64,000 nucleotides of DNA from RI-153 sp963721725 (lineage in GTDB: Bacteria > Chloroflexota > Anaerolineae > Caldilineales > Caldilineaceae). Each line of letters begins with the position of its first letter. Positions within the stretch are counted from its first letter, which is position 1. Where the stretch lies: assembly GCA_963721725.1 (NCBI GenBank), contig CAVRLX010000016.1, forward strand, positions 62,001 to 126,000, written 5' to 3'. Positions 1 to 8,809 of the stretch are shown one piece after another. The notes under the pieces were generated by a model. That model was given only the letters and a program-made list of their open reading frames with translations. It did not search any database and was not told the DNA's origin. The translations under genes and the position numbers were made by a program.

Positions 1-245
1 AGCGCGGTCTGGCCGCGGGGCACATAGGTGTCGCTGTTGAGCGGGGCTACCTGTTGAATGTCCACGCCCTGGTGCAAAACGTCGTATTCGTGGTCGAAGA
101 GGACAACGGTCAGATGCGCTGCCCCAGGGAGCTTTTTCTGCTCCTCCAGAAAGGCGTTGAAGCCACCAATCGCATCGTCGCGCATGGACTGCATGGAGCC
201 GGAGCGGTCGAGGATACAGACAATCTCGGTGAGAGTTTGGTTCAT
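1..245 (-). CDS. VWA-domain protein, N-terminal fragment
   Basis: The reverse strand reads from an ATG at 245 through about 81 codons and runs off the left edge of the window. The start MNQTLTEIVCILDRSGSMQS carries a textbook MIDAS metal site (Asp-x-Ser-x-Ser, residues 13-17) after a hydrophobic strand, which is the signature of a von Willebrand factor A domain. An AAAGGGA ribosome site lies just upstream of the ATG. There is no signal peptide, so the protein is probably cytoplasmic. Bacterial proteins of this kind often accompany tellurium-resistance-like or MoxR systems, but the visible part cannot decide the role. Confidence 0.85.
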   Translation of the reverse strand, partial: MNQTLTEIVCILDRSGSMQSMRDDAIGGFNAFLEEQKKLPGAAHLTVVLFDHEYDVLHQGVDIQQVAPLNSDTYVPRGQTA

Positions 246-307
246 GGGATGGTTCCCTTTCTTGCTTTACCTACACTTGGTTAAGGCTTCTAGCGTAACA
301 AAGAAAT

Positions 308-1138
308 TTATACATCTGCATCATATTCTTCACTATCTTCAAACAAAGTAAGCTGTTGCTCTACATCCCCCTGAGCGGTACGGTAAAAAATACGGGGAAT
401 ATCCCGCTCATACTGTAAGCCGCCGAGACGATTCACTACTTCGAGCAATCTCGGTACGCAGTAGTCGGTCATACGCTCGCGAATCTCTTGCGTGTTGAAG
501 CGTAGCACGTGCCATCCTGCCGTCGCCAGAGCGTTGTTGCGCTGTCGATCTCGCTGTCCTTCCTCTTTGCCGATGTGATAGCTGTCGCCGTCGGCTTCCA
601 CATCCAGACTGCCCCCATTGCAGAAGATGGCAAAGTCCAGAAAGAAGTTTTGCTTGTTCACGGTCACGCCCCACTGGCGTTCCGCATTCAAGTGTAAAAG
701 TTCTAATTGCTGCCATAGGATATCTTCAAGTGGGCTGTCATTAAAAAGGTCATTGAACTGGCGAGCCTGTGTAAACTTCTGCCAGGTAGTAGGCACAAAA
801 ACAATGCGTCGTGGGCGCGTGCTGCGGATCGGTTGCGGCAGGGTCAACAACTGTTCCAATGTAACCTTATAGTAGCGATTGTTGGTCTTAGGACCGAAGA
901 GTTCGTGGGGGAAAAGCTCATAGCGTTTAACCTGCTGAATTGACTGCACTTTGCCATAATAGCGGACAGTATACTTCTCTTCATCAAAGATTTTGGTCTG
1001 GTAAAAGGCCAACCAGGTTGGCGGCCAGCGTTTGGGTGTGTTAGAAATGGGGATGCGATACCAGCCTTCGTTTTGGAGGATGCCGAAGTCGCGTTGGTTG
1101 TTGAGGATAGCGACGAGGACTTCACCTGGTGTTGACAC
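308..1138 (-). CDS. DUF559-type PD-(D/E)XK-like protein
   Basis: A 276-residue soluble protein with an apparent GTG start. The C-terminal half (about residues 150-235) has the pattern LDFAI...LDVEADG...RDRQRNNALATAGW...VLRF, which matches the DUF559 / very-short-patch-repair-like nuclease fold: an Asp in the first strand, Glu-x-Asp in the second, and the conserved 'R(D/N)..L...GW.VLRF' end. The N-terminal half is not one I recognise. Family members are predicted nucleases of uncertain biological role. It follows the VWA gene's start by 62 bp in opposite reading order (it lies upstream of it on the minus strand) and may share its transcript. Confidence 0.65.
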   Translation of the reverse strand: MSTPGEVLVAILNNQRDFGILQNEGWYRIPISNTPKRWPPTWLAFYQTKIFDEEKYTVRYYGKVQSIQQVKRYELFPHELFGPKTNNRYYKVTLEQLLTLPQPIRSTRPRRIVFVPTTWQKFTQARQFNDLFNDSPLEDILWQQLELLHLNAERQWGVTVNKQNFFLDFAIFCNGGSLDVEADGDSYHIGKEEGQRDRQRNNALATAGWHVLRFNTQEIRERMTDYCVPRLLEVVNRLGGLQYERDIPRIFYRTAQGDVEQQLTLFEDSEEYDADV

Positions 1139-1285
1139 AATTTGTCTCTTGTCTAGAGTATCGCCTCGGTGGGTGAGAATCCCTTTATTCGGCGCGAATA
1201 TCGGAAAACAAAAGGCGGTTCTGGTTAGGAGGCATGAGATAGCGGTAATGGAAATAGTATAGGCAAATCAAAATCAAACAACAAG

Positions 1286-2217
1286 TCACCCCTTCAACGC
1301 GAAGCCCTGCACACCTTCTACAAAATAGCGCTGTAAAAAGAGGAAAAGCAACACTGTGGGAACCGTCGCCATGGTTGCCACGGTAAAGGCAAAGGGATAG
1401 TCGGTGATCACGTTGCCCACGGGCGTGCCTTTGAACGAAGGCCCGCTGAACATGATGCGCTGAAAGCCCAGGGCAATCGGCCAAATGCGCTCGTTGCCGC
1501 CAGTGACGATGAGCGGCCACAGGTAGTCGTTCCAGATGGCGACGGACTGAAAGATCACCATGACGGTGATGGCCCCTTTGAGCATGGGCAAATAGACGCT
1601 GACCAGCACTTGAAAGGTGTTGGCCCCGTCCACACGGGCGGCTTCTTCAAAATCTTTGGGGATGCTGAAAAAGGTCTGGCGCATGAGAAAGATGTAAAAA
1701 ACGTTGACAATGCCGGGGATCAACAGCGCCGGCCACTCATTGACAAAGCCGTGGCCGCCCTGCCCCCAAAGATTGTTGCCGCCCACCAACGGCCAACGCG
1801 CCAACATGACATATGTGGGCACGTAAAAGACAATGCCAGGAACCATCATCGACGCCAAGAGCAGCAAAAACATGGCGTCGCGCCCTTTGAAGGTGAGCCG
1901 GGCGAAGACGTAGCCACAGAGCACCGCCACAATGCCCGGCACAATCACGTACCAGCTTATACGCAGCAGTGTATTGATCACCCAGAGGAAGATGCGCGAT
2001 TGGGCGGTGAAAAGCGCCACGTAATTGTCGAGATAGAGCGAACTGGGCGCGGAAACCAAGTGCTTTGGGCGTAATCTTGCAGCGTGGAGAGTGACGCCGC
2101 CGCCCCAAAGGCCAGTGGATAGGCCATGAAAACGCTGCCCACAATCAGAATAAACTGGATAATCAACCGGTTGCGGCCCAGCCACAGCCGCTGCCCCAGG
2201 CTCTTTTGGTGAATCAT
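1286..2217 (-). CDS. Sugar ABC transporter permease (MalG type), frame-broken
   Basis: Inner-membrane permease of a CUT1-type sugar importer. The ATG at 2217 follows a GGAG site and encodes a first membrane helix, but the frame is lost at about 2051-2055. The text resumes one frame over as APSSLYLDNYVALF and continues to the stop with five more membrane segments and the EAA loop (EEAARVDGANTF), which contacts the ATPase. Restoring one base after the TGG TTT CC codons gives a normal protein of about 310 residues. It is either a real pseudogene or a single-base assembly error; I favour the error. It is the last gene of the importer cassette; no ATPase gene is nearby, which is common where one shared MsmK-type ATPase serves many importers. 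Confidence 0.85.
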
Positions 2218-2233
2218 ATCAAGACTCCATCAG

Positions 2234-2400
2234 AATTGCACCGCAAAGGCGCGAAGAACGCAAAGACAAAGATCAGAATAGAACGCAGATGACGCAGATT
2301 GAACGGATTTACGCAGATTCCAGACAAGTCATGCAACTACTTATGCGCTTTGCCTTTTGATCTTTTCCTTTTTCTTTGCGGCCTTTGCGACTTAGCAGCG
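2234..2400. repeat. Word-like intergenic repeat spacer
   Basis: The 195-bp spacer between the two permease genes is made of short recurring words (CGCAAAGG, CGCGAAGAACGCAAAG, ACGCAGATGACGCAGATT) with partly complementary words (CTTTTCCTTTTTCTTTGCGG) on the far side, so the RNA can fold back. No gene is visible. The same class of spacer recurs elsewhere in the window. Confidence 0.6.
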
Positions 2401-2412
2401 AATAGTCTCCGC

Positions 2413-3369
2413 TTAAACCTCGACGCGGCCATCTTGCATCAGCCGCATCCCCGTGAGGCTGAACCAGAGCAGCAGCAGCGCCATGACCACGGCCCCTGCG
2501 CTGGCAACCCCCAAATTTGTGTTGACAAAGGCGTCGTTGTAGATCTGCAAGAGCATGACGTTGGTCATGTTCTGTGGCCCGCCTTTGCTGATCAGCAGCA
2601 CGGCCTCGAAGATCTGGAAGCCGCCGATGATGCCGGTGACCAGCACAAAGAGGATCATGGGGCGCAACAATGGAATGGTAATGTGGCGCAGCAGCCGCCA
2701 TTCGGTGGCCCCGTCTACGCGCGCCGCCTCGTATAGCTCTGGGTGAATGCCTTGCAGCGCCGCCAAAAAGAGCACCACCGACGATCCCACACCGCGCCAA
2801 ATCGTGAAAGCCACGATGAATGCGCGCATCCAGCCGCCTTCGATTGTCCAGATAATCGGTTTCTGCCCCAGCGCGTCGAGGATGCTGTTGAGGATGCCGT
2901 CAAAGGGCGAGATGAAGATCACCGCTACCTGCGCCATAATCGCCGCCGAGGTCAGCGTGGGAATATACCAGAGCGCGCGATAGAGGCCGCGCCCAAAGAC
3001 TTTTTGGTTGAGCAAGACGGCGATCATAAAGGCGATTACCGTCTGCACCAGCAGCGAGGAGACGGCAAAAAGCGCTGTGTTGAAGATGATCAGCGGGTAT
3101 GCGCCTTTAAAATATTGAAAGTAGTTGGCAATGCCGATCCACTGTGGTGAGCCGCTGATGCCATTCCAGCGTGTAAAGCTAAGGCCCACATTGAGCAGCA
3201 CAGGAATGATACTAAAGATGGCGTAATAGAGCAGCACCGGCGTCAAGATGATCCAGGCTTCCAGGGCGTGGCGGTGACGCCAGCGCCAGATCTGCCAGCG
3301 AGAAGGCGGAGAGGCAGCGCGGCGGTCTACATTGGTTGAAGGCGAAGCTGCGGTCATTTCGGTTTCCAT
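2413..3369 (-). CDS. Sugar ABC transporter permease (MalF type)
   Basis: A 318-residue integral membrane protein, the usual length for MalF-type permeases without the extra periplasmic domain. A basic cytoplasmic N terminus (RWRHRHALEAW) precedes six predicted helices; the EAA loop is YEAARVDGATEW followed by 'HITIPLLRP', near residue 220. It lies between the binding protein and the second permease, all on the minus strand, so the order is binding protein, permease, permease, as in many CUT1 cassettes. Sugar specificity cannot be read from the permease. Confidence 0.92.
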   Translation of the reverse strand: METEMTAASPSTNVDRRAASPPSRWQIWRWRHRHALEAWIILTPVLLYYAIFSIIPVLLNVGLSFTRWNGISGSPQWIGIANYFQYFKGAYPLIIFNTALFAVSSLLVQTVIAFMIAVLLNQKVFGRGLYRALWYIPTLTSAAIMAQVAVIFISPFDGILNSILDALGQKPIIWTIEGGWMRAFIVAFTIWRGVGSSVVLFLAALQGIHPELYEAARVDGATEWRLLRHITIPLLRPMILFVLVTGIIGGFQIFEAVLLISKGGPQNMTNVMLLQIYNDAFVNTNLGVASAGAVVMALLLLWFSLTGMRLMQDGRVEV

Positions 3370-3714
3370 AGATCTGATCTCTCCAGCACTGGGTTAGTGT
3401 ACAACTTTCTCTTTTCTAAATAAATTTCTCTATCTGCTACTCACGTATTTCTTAATGTAATAAGTTACAAACCTGACGGCTCTGCTGAATCACAGGCAGT
3501 TTGGTCCATGTAGTATTGAAAGAAAGTTATGGTAGATCCCTTGCAGTTCGCTAGATGATTTAAACTAGAATGAGTGATGATTTATATAATAGGAAAGAAC
3601 TATTTAGTGTATAGAGCAGCTGTACTGTAAAAGTTTTTATTTAAGACCTGCCAGGATTCTGAAATCCTGGCAGTGTCTCTTGACAGGATTCTAAATCGGG
3701 GGTCTGACGGTGGG
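3370..3714. other. 345-bp intergenic region, no gene
   Basis: Separates the binding-protein gene from the first permease gene. It is A/T-rich compared with the genes around it. Apart from the hairpin at 3648-3673 I see no coding potential, RNA gene or clear promoter in it. Confidence 0.6.
3648..3673. terminator. Stem-loop downstream of the binding-protein gene
   Basis: CTGCCAGGATT, a 4-nt loop, then AATCCTGGCAG: an 11-bp perfect stem 42 bp past the binding-protein stop. There is no good U-run on the minus strand, so it is more likely an mRNA-stabilising or partial-attenuation hairpin that keeps binding-protein mRNA more abundant than permease mRNA. That role is inferred from the position. 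Confidence 0.5.
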
Positions 3715-5058
3715 TTAGTTTTCCGCCATCACGGCTTCGGCCTGTTCTTGCGCCTCGTTCATGATATCCTCAATCGGATCTTCCGTGCTGAGGACACGGG
3801 TCAGCATGTCGTTGTAGATGCTCCACAGTTTCTGCGGATCCTTGCGCCACTGCGGCAGCACACCCAGCTCAGGGTTGTTGAGCAGTTGATCAATATATGC
3901 CTGATCGGCTTCGTCCACATTGGGGCGCAGTTTGGTCAGCGCGCTGCGCGTGGAGGGCAGGCGGCCCAGTGTGGGATAGACCATGTCCTGCACATCGTCG
4001 CGGGTCATGAACTTGATAAACTCAGCCGCCAGGGCCGGATTTTTGCTCTGTGTCAGCACGGCGTACATCACATTACCCACGATGATGCTGGCCGGTTGAC
4101 CGCCTTCAGGCACGGGCACGCCAGAGTAGCGGCAATCTTCGCAGCCCGACGACTCGGCCCAGCCGATGTGCCAGCTCCCCGCGATTTGATAGGCAGAGAG
4201 GCCGTTGAAAAGCTGGCTATAGACGCGGCCTTCGTCGGGATCAAAGGTGAGGCCGGGCGGCGTGTAGCGGTTGATCTCGCGCAAGAACTGCATCACGGGC
4301 GCGGCTTTGGGGTTGTTGAAGTCGGGATAGGTGCAGTCATCTTTACACATGGGCGCGCCGGCCTGGGCCAGATAGACGGCCACACGGAAGATGCCGCCCA
4401 CCGAGAAGCCCACCGGCCCTTGCAACGTATAGCCATAATACGCGCCATCCCCGGCCTTGCTAATCTGCTCGGCCTGGGCCAGCAGTTCGTCCCACGTGGC
4501 GGGCGCTGTGTCACAATCCAGCCCCGCCGCTTCGATCACAGTGCAATTGCGCTCGAAGCCAAAGACGCCGGTAAAGGCCGACAACCCATAGACCTTGTCC
4601 TGATAGACACCTGCGCCATAGGTTCCCGGAATCAAGTTGTCTTTGACATCGGCGATGTACTCATCCAGCGGGACCAGCGCGCCCAATTCGGCATACTGTT
4701 GGAAGAAGTTCTCGCCCACCACAATGTCGGGGGCATTGTTCGCCAGCAGCGCTGTCACCAGATTCTGGCGCAGTTCTTCGTCCCAGCCGTGATATTCCAA
4801 CTTCACGGTGACGCCGGGGTGCTCTTCCTCAAACTTCTCAATCAGATATTTGCCATACTTGCCCTGGCCTTCGGGATCCCCTTCAATGGTGTTGACGGTG
4901 TTCCCCTCGGCCCAGACGACCAGTTCCGTGGTGCCAGCGGCAACGTCACCGCCATCCGCCGCCGGCGCAGGGGCCACCGGCACGGCACAGGCTGTGAATA
5001 ACAGCGCGAAAATGAACAGGATCACAGGTACGTGCAGAGACGATCTGCGTTTCAGCAT
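3715..5058 (-). CDS. Extracellular sugar-binding lipoprotein of ABC importer
   Basis: Solute-binding protein of family 1 (447 residues). I chose the ATG at 5058 because it is preceded by AAGGAG and opens a classical lipoprotein signal: basic MLKRRSS, a hydrophobic core and a lipobox ending LLFTAC, so Cys would be the lipidated residue. An Ala/Pro-rich linker follows. The mature part shows the family features: 'LVVWAEGN' first strand, 'GKYGKYLIEKFEEEHPGV', 'TALLANNAPDIV' and the hinge region with 'GSWHIGW'. Anchored outside the membrane, it delivers a sugar or oligosaccharide to the two downstream permeases. The ligand is unknown. Confidence 0.92.
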   Translation of the reverse strand: MLKRRSSLHVPVILFIFALLFTACAVPVAPAPAADGGDVAAGTTELVVWAEGNTVNTIEGDPEGQGKYGKYLIEKFEEEHPGVTVKLEYHGWDEELRQNLVTALLANNAPDIVVGENFFQQYAELGALVPLDEYIADVKDNLIPGTYGAGVYQDKVYGLSAFTGVFGFERNCTVIEAAGLDCDTAPATWDELLAQAEQISKAGDGAYYGYTLQGPVGFSVGGIFRVAVYLAQAGAPMCKDDCTYPDFNNPKAAPVMQFLREINRYTPPGLTFDPDEGRVYSQLFNGLSAYQIAGSWHIGWAESSGCEDCRYSGVPVPEGGQPASIIVGNVMYAVLTQSKNPALAAEFIKFMTRDDVQDMVYPTLGRLPSTRSALTKLRPNVDEADQAYIDQLLNNPELGVLPQWRKDPQKLWSIYNDMLTRVLSTEDPIEDIMNEAQEQAEAVMAEN

Positions 5059-5155
5059 CTTCTTTCTCCTTGTTTCAATTGGTGGGTGTAATGGTGGGGA
5101 AAGCGGAGTCAGAATAGCATAAAGCACGGGGCTTGGCAATCAGATTGAAAGTGAA

Positions 5156-5220
5156 AATAGCCGTGTGTACTTCTGACTTGTCCACCTCTGGTGGGTCAGT
5201 CTGGAGTACACACGGCTATT
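5156..5220 (-). terminator. Long hairpin terminator
   Basis: AATAGCCGTGTGTACT (5156-5171) pairs perfectly with AGTACACACGGCTATT (5205-5220), with a second inner stem CCACC/GGTGG. On the minus strand the stem is followed by TTTTCACTTTC. It sits 30 bp past the end of the secreted-protein relic and before the importer operon, so it probably ends transcription from the surface-protein locus. Confidence 0.7.
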
Positions 5221-5249
5221 GCGTCTAGGGGCTGTTTACTGGTCGTTGT

Positions 5250-5657
5250 CTACCGAGAGACGTATGGCAGATACCCTTGATAGCTGTTTGCCACAGGCGC
5301 ACCGTTGCTACTGTTGTTGTTCACCAGGGGCAGGAAGGTGTGAGCCAGGGTCACCCTGTAGTCTGTGCTGCCGGAACAGAGTGGGGTCTGTTTTTGGCCC
5401 TGGCCGTTATCATCCATCGCCAGGGTGAAGAGATAGCTGCTGGCGAGAGTCGGCTCCGGCGCTGTGTAGATCAGCGTCTGCTCGCCACCCACCGGTAGAT
5501 CCTGGGCCAGGATGAACGTCTGCTGCACGCTGCCATCCCGATAGAGCGTAAAGGGCATTCCGGCCGGGATGGTCACATGCCCGCTGGCGTTCTTCAGGGT
5601 AATGGCAACTGCGTTACCCAGCTTGATGGTGAGGCGGGGGAGCGAAGGATCGATTGT
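5250..5657 (-). pseudogene. Relic C-terminus of a secreted protein
   Basis: An open frame of 135 codons with no start of its own: it begins directly after a TGA (5658-5660) inside the preceding regulator gene, in a different frame. It reads as a beta-rich extracellular module (PRLTIKLGNAVAITLKNASG) ending in a tail with FLPLVNN and, at the stop, YLPYVSR, the same kind of ending as the two large secreted proteins upstream. I infer that the front of a surface-protein gene was deleted and its tail now abuts the regulator gene at 5614-6066. An ABC- or VWA-type function can be excluded; nothing more specific is visible. Confidence 0.6.
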
Positions 5658-6066
5658 TCACCAGGGCAAAAGTTTTTGTGTCCATGACAATGCCGCCACT
5701 GGCTACTGTGAAGATGGCGCTGAGCAACAGATCATCAGTCAGGGTGTCCTTGCACAGATACCCCTGCGCGCCCATGGCAAAAGCAGCCACAATGCTTTCG
5801 ATATCATCTCGAACGGTCAGGACCAAAATAGCGGGTGAACGTTCTTGGGCAGTGAGTTGCTCCAATACAGCCAGTCCCGATAGGGGGAACATATTCAGAT
5901 CCAGCAGGACAACATCAGGTTGCAGGTCAAGACAGAGCGAAACTGCCTGCTCCCCAGAAATGACGCTGCCCACAACTTCAATTGTGCCTGCTGTATCCAG
6001 CGGTAACAGAATCGAGCGTCGAAAGAAGTCATGATCATCGACAATCAGCAGTTTAAGCAGAACCAT
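5614..6066 (-). pseudogene. Truncated NarL-type response regulator (receiver only)
   Basis: The receiver domain is complete: 'LKLLIVDDHDFFRRS' gives the acidic pair, 'PDVVLLDLNM' the phosphorylated Asp, then the Thr and Lys positions (LVLTVRD, YLCKD). It is a close paralogue of the regulator at 22574-23245, sharing stretches such as LSAIFTVASGGI and DTKTF. At residue ~136 similarity stops; the frame continues about 15 residues and ends, so the LuxR-type DNA-binding domain is missing. The lost part is replaced by the relic secreted tail. ATG at 6066 chosen because the upstream 20 codons are not conserved in the paralogue. It could act as a phosphate sink, but decay is the simpler reading. Confidence 0.75.
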
Positions 6067-6083
6067 CAGGTGAATCCTAGAGG

Positions 6084-6125
6084 TGGCGCTCCCTCTTATA
6101 TTCCCTTTTGTAAGAGGGAGCGCCA
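6084..6125 (-). terminator. Perfect 15-bp hairpin after the cysteine-peptidase-like gene
   Basis: TGGCGCTCCCTCTTA (6084-6098) and TAAGAGGGAGCGCCA (6111-6125) form a perfect stem 16 bp past the stop codon at 6141. No long U-run follows, so termination may be partial and allow read-through into the truncated regulator. The GAGGGAGC core is shared with the hairpin at 8768-8803. Confidence 0.6.
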
Positions 6126-6140
6126 TATAATTGTGTAGAA

Positions 6141-8629
6141 TTACCGTTGCAGACTGGGCAGGTAAAGAGCGCGCTCAACCACAATCTTGGCCTCGCCATC
6201 TGGATTCCAATCGCTATAATCCAGATAGGCGGAATGTGTACCTTTGGGCAGAGTAATTTCGTAATTTTTGGTCAATTCTTCCCCATCTGCCCAGATGGCG
6301 GTGACATCCAGATAAAATTCCCGATCCATTGCCGGAACTGTCTCTGCCGTTGAGACCAGATAGACGCGCTCCTTGGCTTTGTCCACACCGATGTAGACGA
6401 CTTCTCCTTGCTTGAGCAACATACCGTCGATCTCCACAACTAGACCGGGATCATCCTGGCTGGCTGGATCGAAGGCCATGTAGAGAGCCGGGGCGATGGT
6501 GTCCTGGCTCGCTTCAAAGAAAATCTCGTCACCGTCCGGGCTAATGTCGAAGCGGTATATCTCGTTTGCCCCCAACACGATGTAATCCACCCCCATCACA
6601 AAATCGTCGCCTGTAATGGTGAGATCGCCGTCGGTGAGACTCTCCGCGGTGCTGCCGCCCACGTAGACCTGGTAGAGGCCATCTGAGGTCAGGTACGGAA
6701 CGGTATAAACGGGCGGCAGATCCAATCCCAGGCCATGTTTGACTGGGGTACTCACCACATTGTTGATCTCATTGACTTCTTTTTCAGTTGCGAAGTCATA
6801 TCCTGTGCGCCGTCCCTCATCGTCGACAACCAGGATTTTGCCTTCACCACTGAAGCTTATCTCAAGGGTTTCGGTCGTGGTGCTTGCCGCTGAGATTTGA
6901 TCGTTGCCGCAGAAATCACAGGTAAAATATTGCCCGGTTGGCATATCGCGTAAGCTAATACGATTGATCCCCAGCGTTTTGGTGCTAGCGTCCCCTTCGT
7001 AGAGGCTGGCTTTCTGGGTAGGATCGGCAGCAGCCATGTAGCTCCATTTGTTGGTCGTCTTATTTACCGTAATGTAACGTTTCTGGCCAGGGAAATTGTT
7101 GTCATAAACCACAATGCGGTACTCATCAGTGTTGCCTATCCGCTCGATGGCATAAGGGGTGACTGCATGACCTTCTTTGTAGCCGGGCTTGAAGAACCCC
7201 ACTGCATAGCCAATAGAGGGTGTTTTGTTGAATTCTTCAATCAACTTATCCACAATCTGGGCTGGCGTCATGGTATCTCGACTTTGAGAGGCCTCGCTGC
7301 TCACCTCATCAAATGTCTGCCGTACAAAGTAGGAGGCAACATAGTTTTCAACGGTCTGCCCAGGGAAAGCCAGACTATAGACTGTGTTTTTCCCAGGTTG
7401 AAATTCATTGGGCGATGTCATGGCTTTGAAAGGTAACGTTTCGAAGAAGCGCTGGGCTGTGACGGCCATTCCCTCGCAGTGTCCCCCATTCATGCCGTCC
7501 AACTGGCTTTTGATCCACTGTGTACCGGCGGCGCTTAACTGGCAGTTGTTGCGCGTCGCATTCTTGTTTTTGCAGGTTTTCGGCCCGAACAGGTCAAAGA
7601 CGTCCGCCGGCCCTAGATCATCGGCGGCACCAGCATGTTTGCCATAATTCTGGAATCCGTAGCCATGAATTTCTGGATCAAAAGCAACACCTTGAGCATT
7701 CTTGTAGACGGTCAGAATTGTCCCCGCCGCCATCACCGAGGTTTTGCCAGGGGTAAAGGTGATAATAGAACGAAAACTGCCTCCCCCCAGCGGGTACCAG
7801 GCCTGTAGCGTCGGTGCGTCAATGGTGGAACCAATGGCAGTCGCCTGGGGAACTTCTACCACCAGGGTAAAGATGCGGGACTCACCTGGGGGCAAGGACG
7901 AGATATTATCAAAAGTCACCATCTTCTGATCCGCCTTGTAGGTTCCCCCGCTTTTGTAGGTAGTGTTGGCAGGGACGGGCGCTTCAATATCAATCACCTC
8001 GGGGATGGTAGTTGTGCCCTCGTTGGTCAAACGAAATGTATAGGTAAGGATGCCACCGGGGCTGATTACACCCTGGTAGAGGGTGCGGGCTATGGGCTTA
8101 TATTCCTGTGGGGTCGGTGGCGTGTCAGACCCACGTGTCTGCACTACACGCACCTCTTGCGAGAAGGTCAGTCGTGTCGTCGCTGTAAATTCTGGCAAAG
8201 TGAGCTTAAAGAGCGCATCTTGGGTCTTCAGTGTCGTTCCCACCAGGTTTTCTGGCACCTGCACCGTATAGGTGAAGGTGGCCTTGCCCCTTTCGCCAAT
8301 GGACCGTGGGCAACGGTCACCTCGCGGGTGGTATCGTTAAAGGTGCCACCACTGACAAAGGTGGTGCCGTCTGGAATCTTATCCACCAGGTTAATGGCGG
8401 AGATGGTACCCCAGGCGTGGTCGTGGGTATAGGTGAAGGTGAAGGTCAACGTCTGTCCGGCCACCACTTCGCTGGGGATGCTGTGCTGTGCGGCTGATGT
8501 GGCATCCTCAGCAGCCAGTGCCAGGGTAATGGGTAGAGAATTCAGGCAGAGCAGAAGCGCTATACCCCACAGCAGGATACGTCTGTAGGAAAACCAGGCA
8601 GGTGAAGAGAGAGAAAAATCTGCAGACAC
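6141..8629 (-). CDS. Secreted DUF11-repeat protein with putative papain-like centre
   Basis: About 829 codons, with one frame break in the CCCC run at 8287-8290 (GKAR... becomes GKATFTYTVQVPENL). A signal peptide follows the ATG at 8629 (hydrophobic core near residues 18-38, ending LALAAE). Two DUF11-like adhesive repeats ('LTFTFTYTHDHA', 'LTYTFRLTNEG', each with GTTFVSGG or NTTYKSGG) precede a domain with 'NGGHCEGMAV' (Cys codon near 7478), 'KEGHAVTPY' and 'VVYDNNFPG' in that order and at papain-like spacing, so Cys/His/Asp-Asn could form a protease or transglutaminase-type centre. A beta-rich C terminus ends LYLPSLQR. The order of domains is seen; the enzyme activity is inferred. Its promoter resembles that of the giant gene upstream. 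Confidence 0.75.
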
Positions 8630-8662
8630 GTTAAATCCCCTTATGCGTAGGAAGTAATATAC

Positions 8663-8686
8663 GGATGTCCACCATTGTGGACATCC
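8663..8686 (-). promoter_or_regulatory. Leader hairpin of the 6141-8629 gene
   Basis: GGATGTCCAC and GTGGACATCC with a 4-nt loop form a perfect 10-bp stem about 34 bp upstream of the start codon and just past the predicted start of transcription. It may stabilise the 5' end or be a protein-binding site. No ligand-binding RNA fold is recognisable. Confidence 0.5.
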
Positions 8687-8693
8687 ATAGCCA

Positions 8694-8759
8694 AGTATAG
8701 GAGAAAACAGGTGTCCTGTTGCGGGAAAAAAGAGAAGACTTGCGGGAAGAATTCCCGAA
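8694..8759 (-). promoter_or_regulatory. Activator-type promoter with CGGGAAnnnTTCCCG operator (copy 3)
   Basis: On the minus strand: palindrome CGGGAATTCTTCCCG (8743-8757), then the half site TTCCCGCAAC, 18 nt, then a TATACT -10 box (8694-8699). No TTGACA-like -35 is present where expected; the half site covers it, as in activator-dependent promoters. The same arrangement occurs at 22068-22133 and 22427-22492. Probable binder: the LuxR-type regulator at 22574-23245 (inference). Confidence 0.65.
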
Positions 8760-8767
8760 TTTGGAAT

Positions 8768-8803
8768 AAAGAGGGAGCCGGAAATCTTTCCAGCTCCCTC
8801 TTT
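8768..8803 (-). terminator. Rho-independent terminator of the giant gene
   Basis: AAAGAGGGAGCYGGAAA arms around a 2-nt loop form a 17-bp stem with one mismatch, 7 bp past the stop of the giant gene; on the minus strand it ends CTCTTTATT. Confidence 0.75.
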
Positions 8804-8809
8804 GTGACT

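Noticed and set aside
3673..5001. A 442-codon plus-strand frame opposite the sugar-binding lipoprotein
   Set aside because: Shadow frame; the minus-strand product has a lipobox, ribosome site and family motifs.
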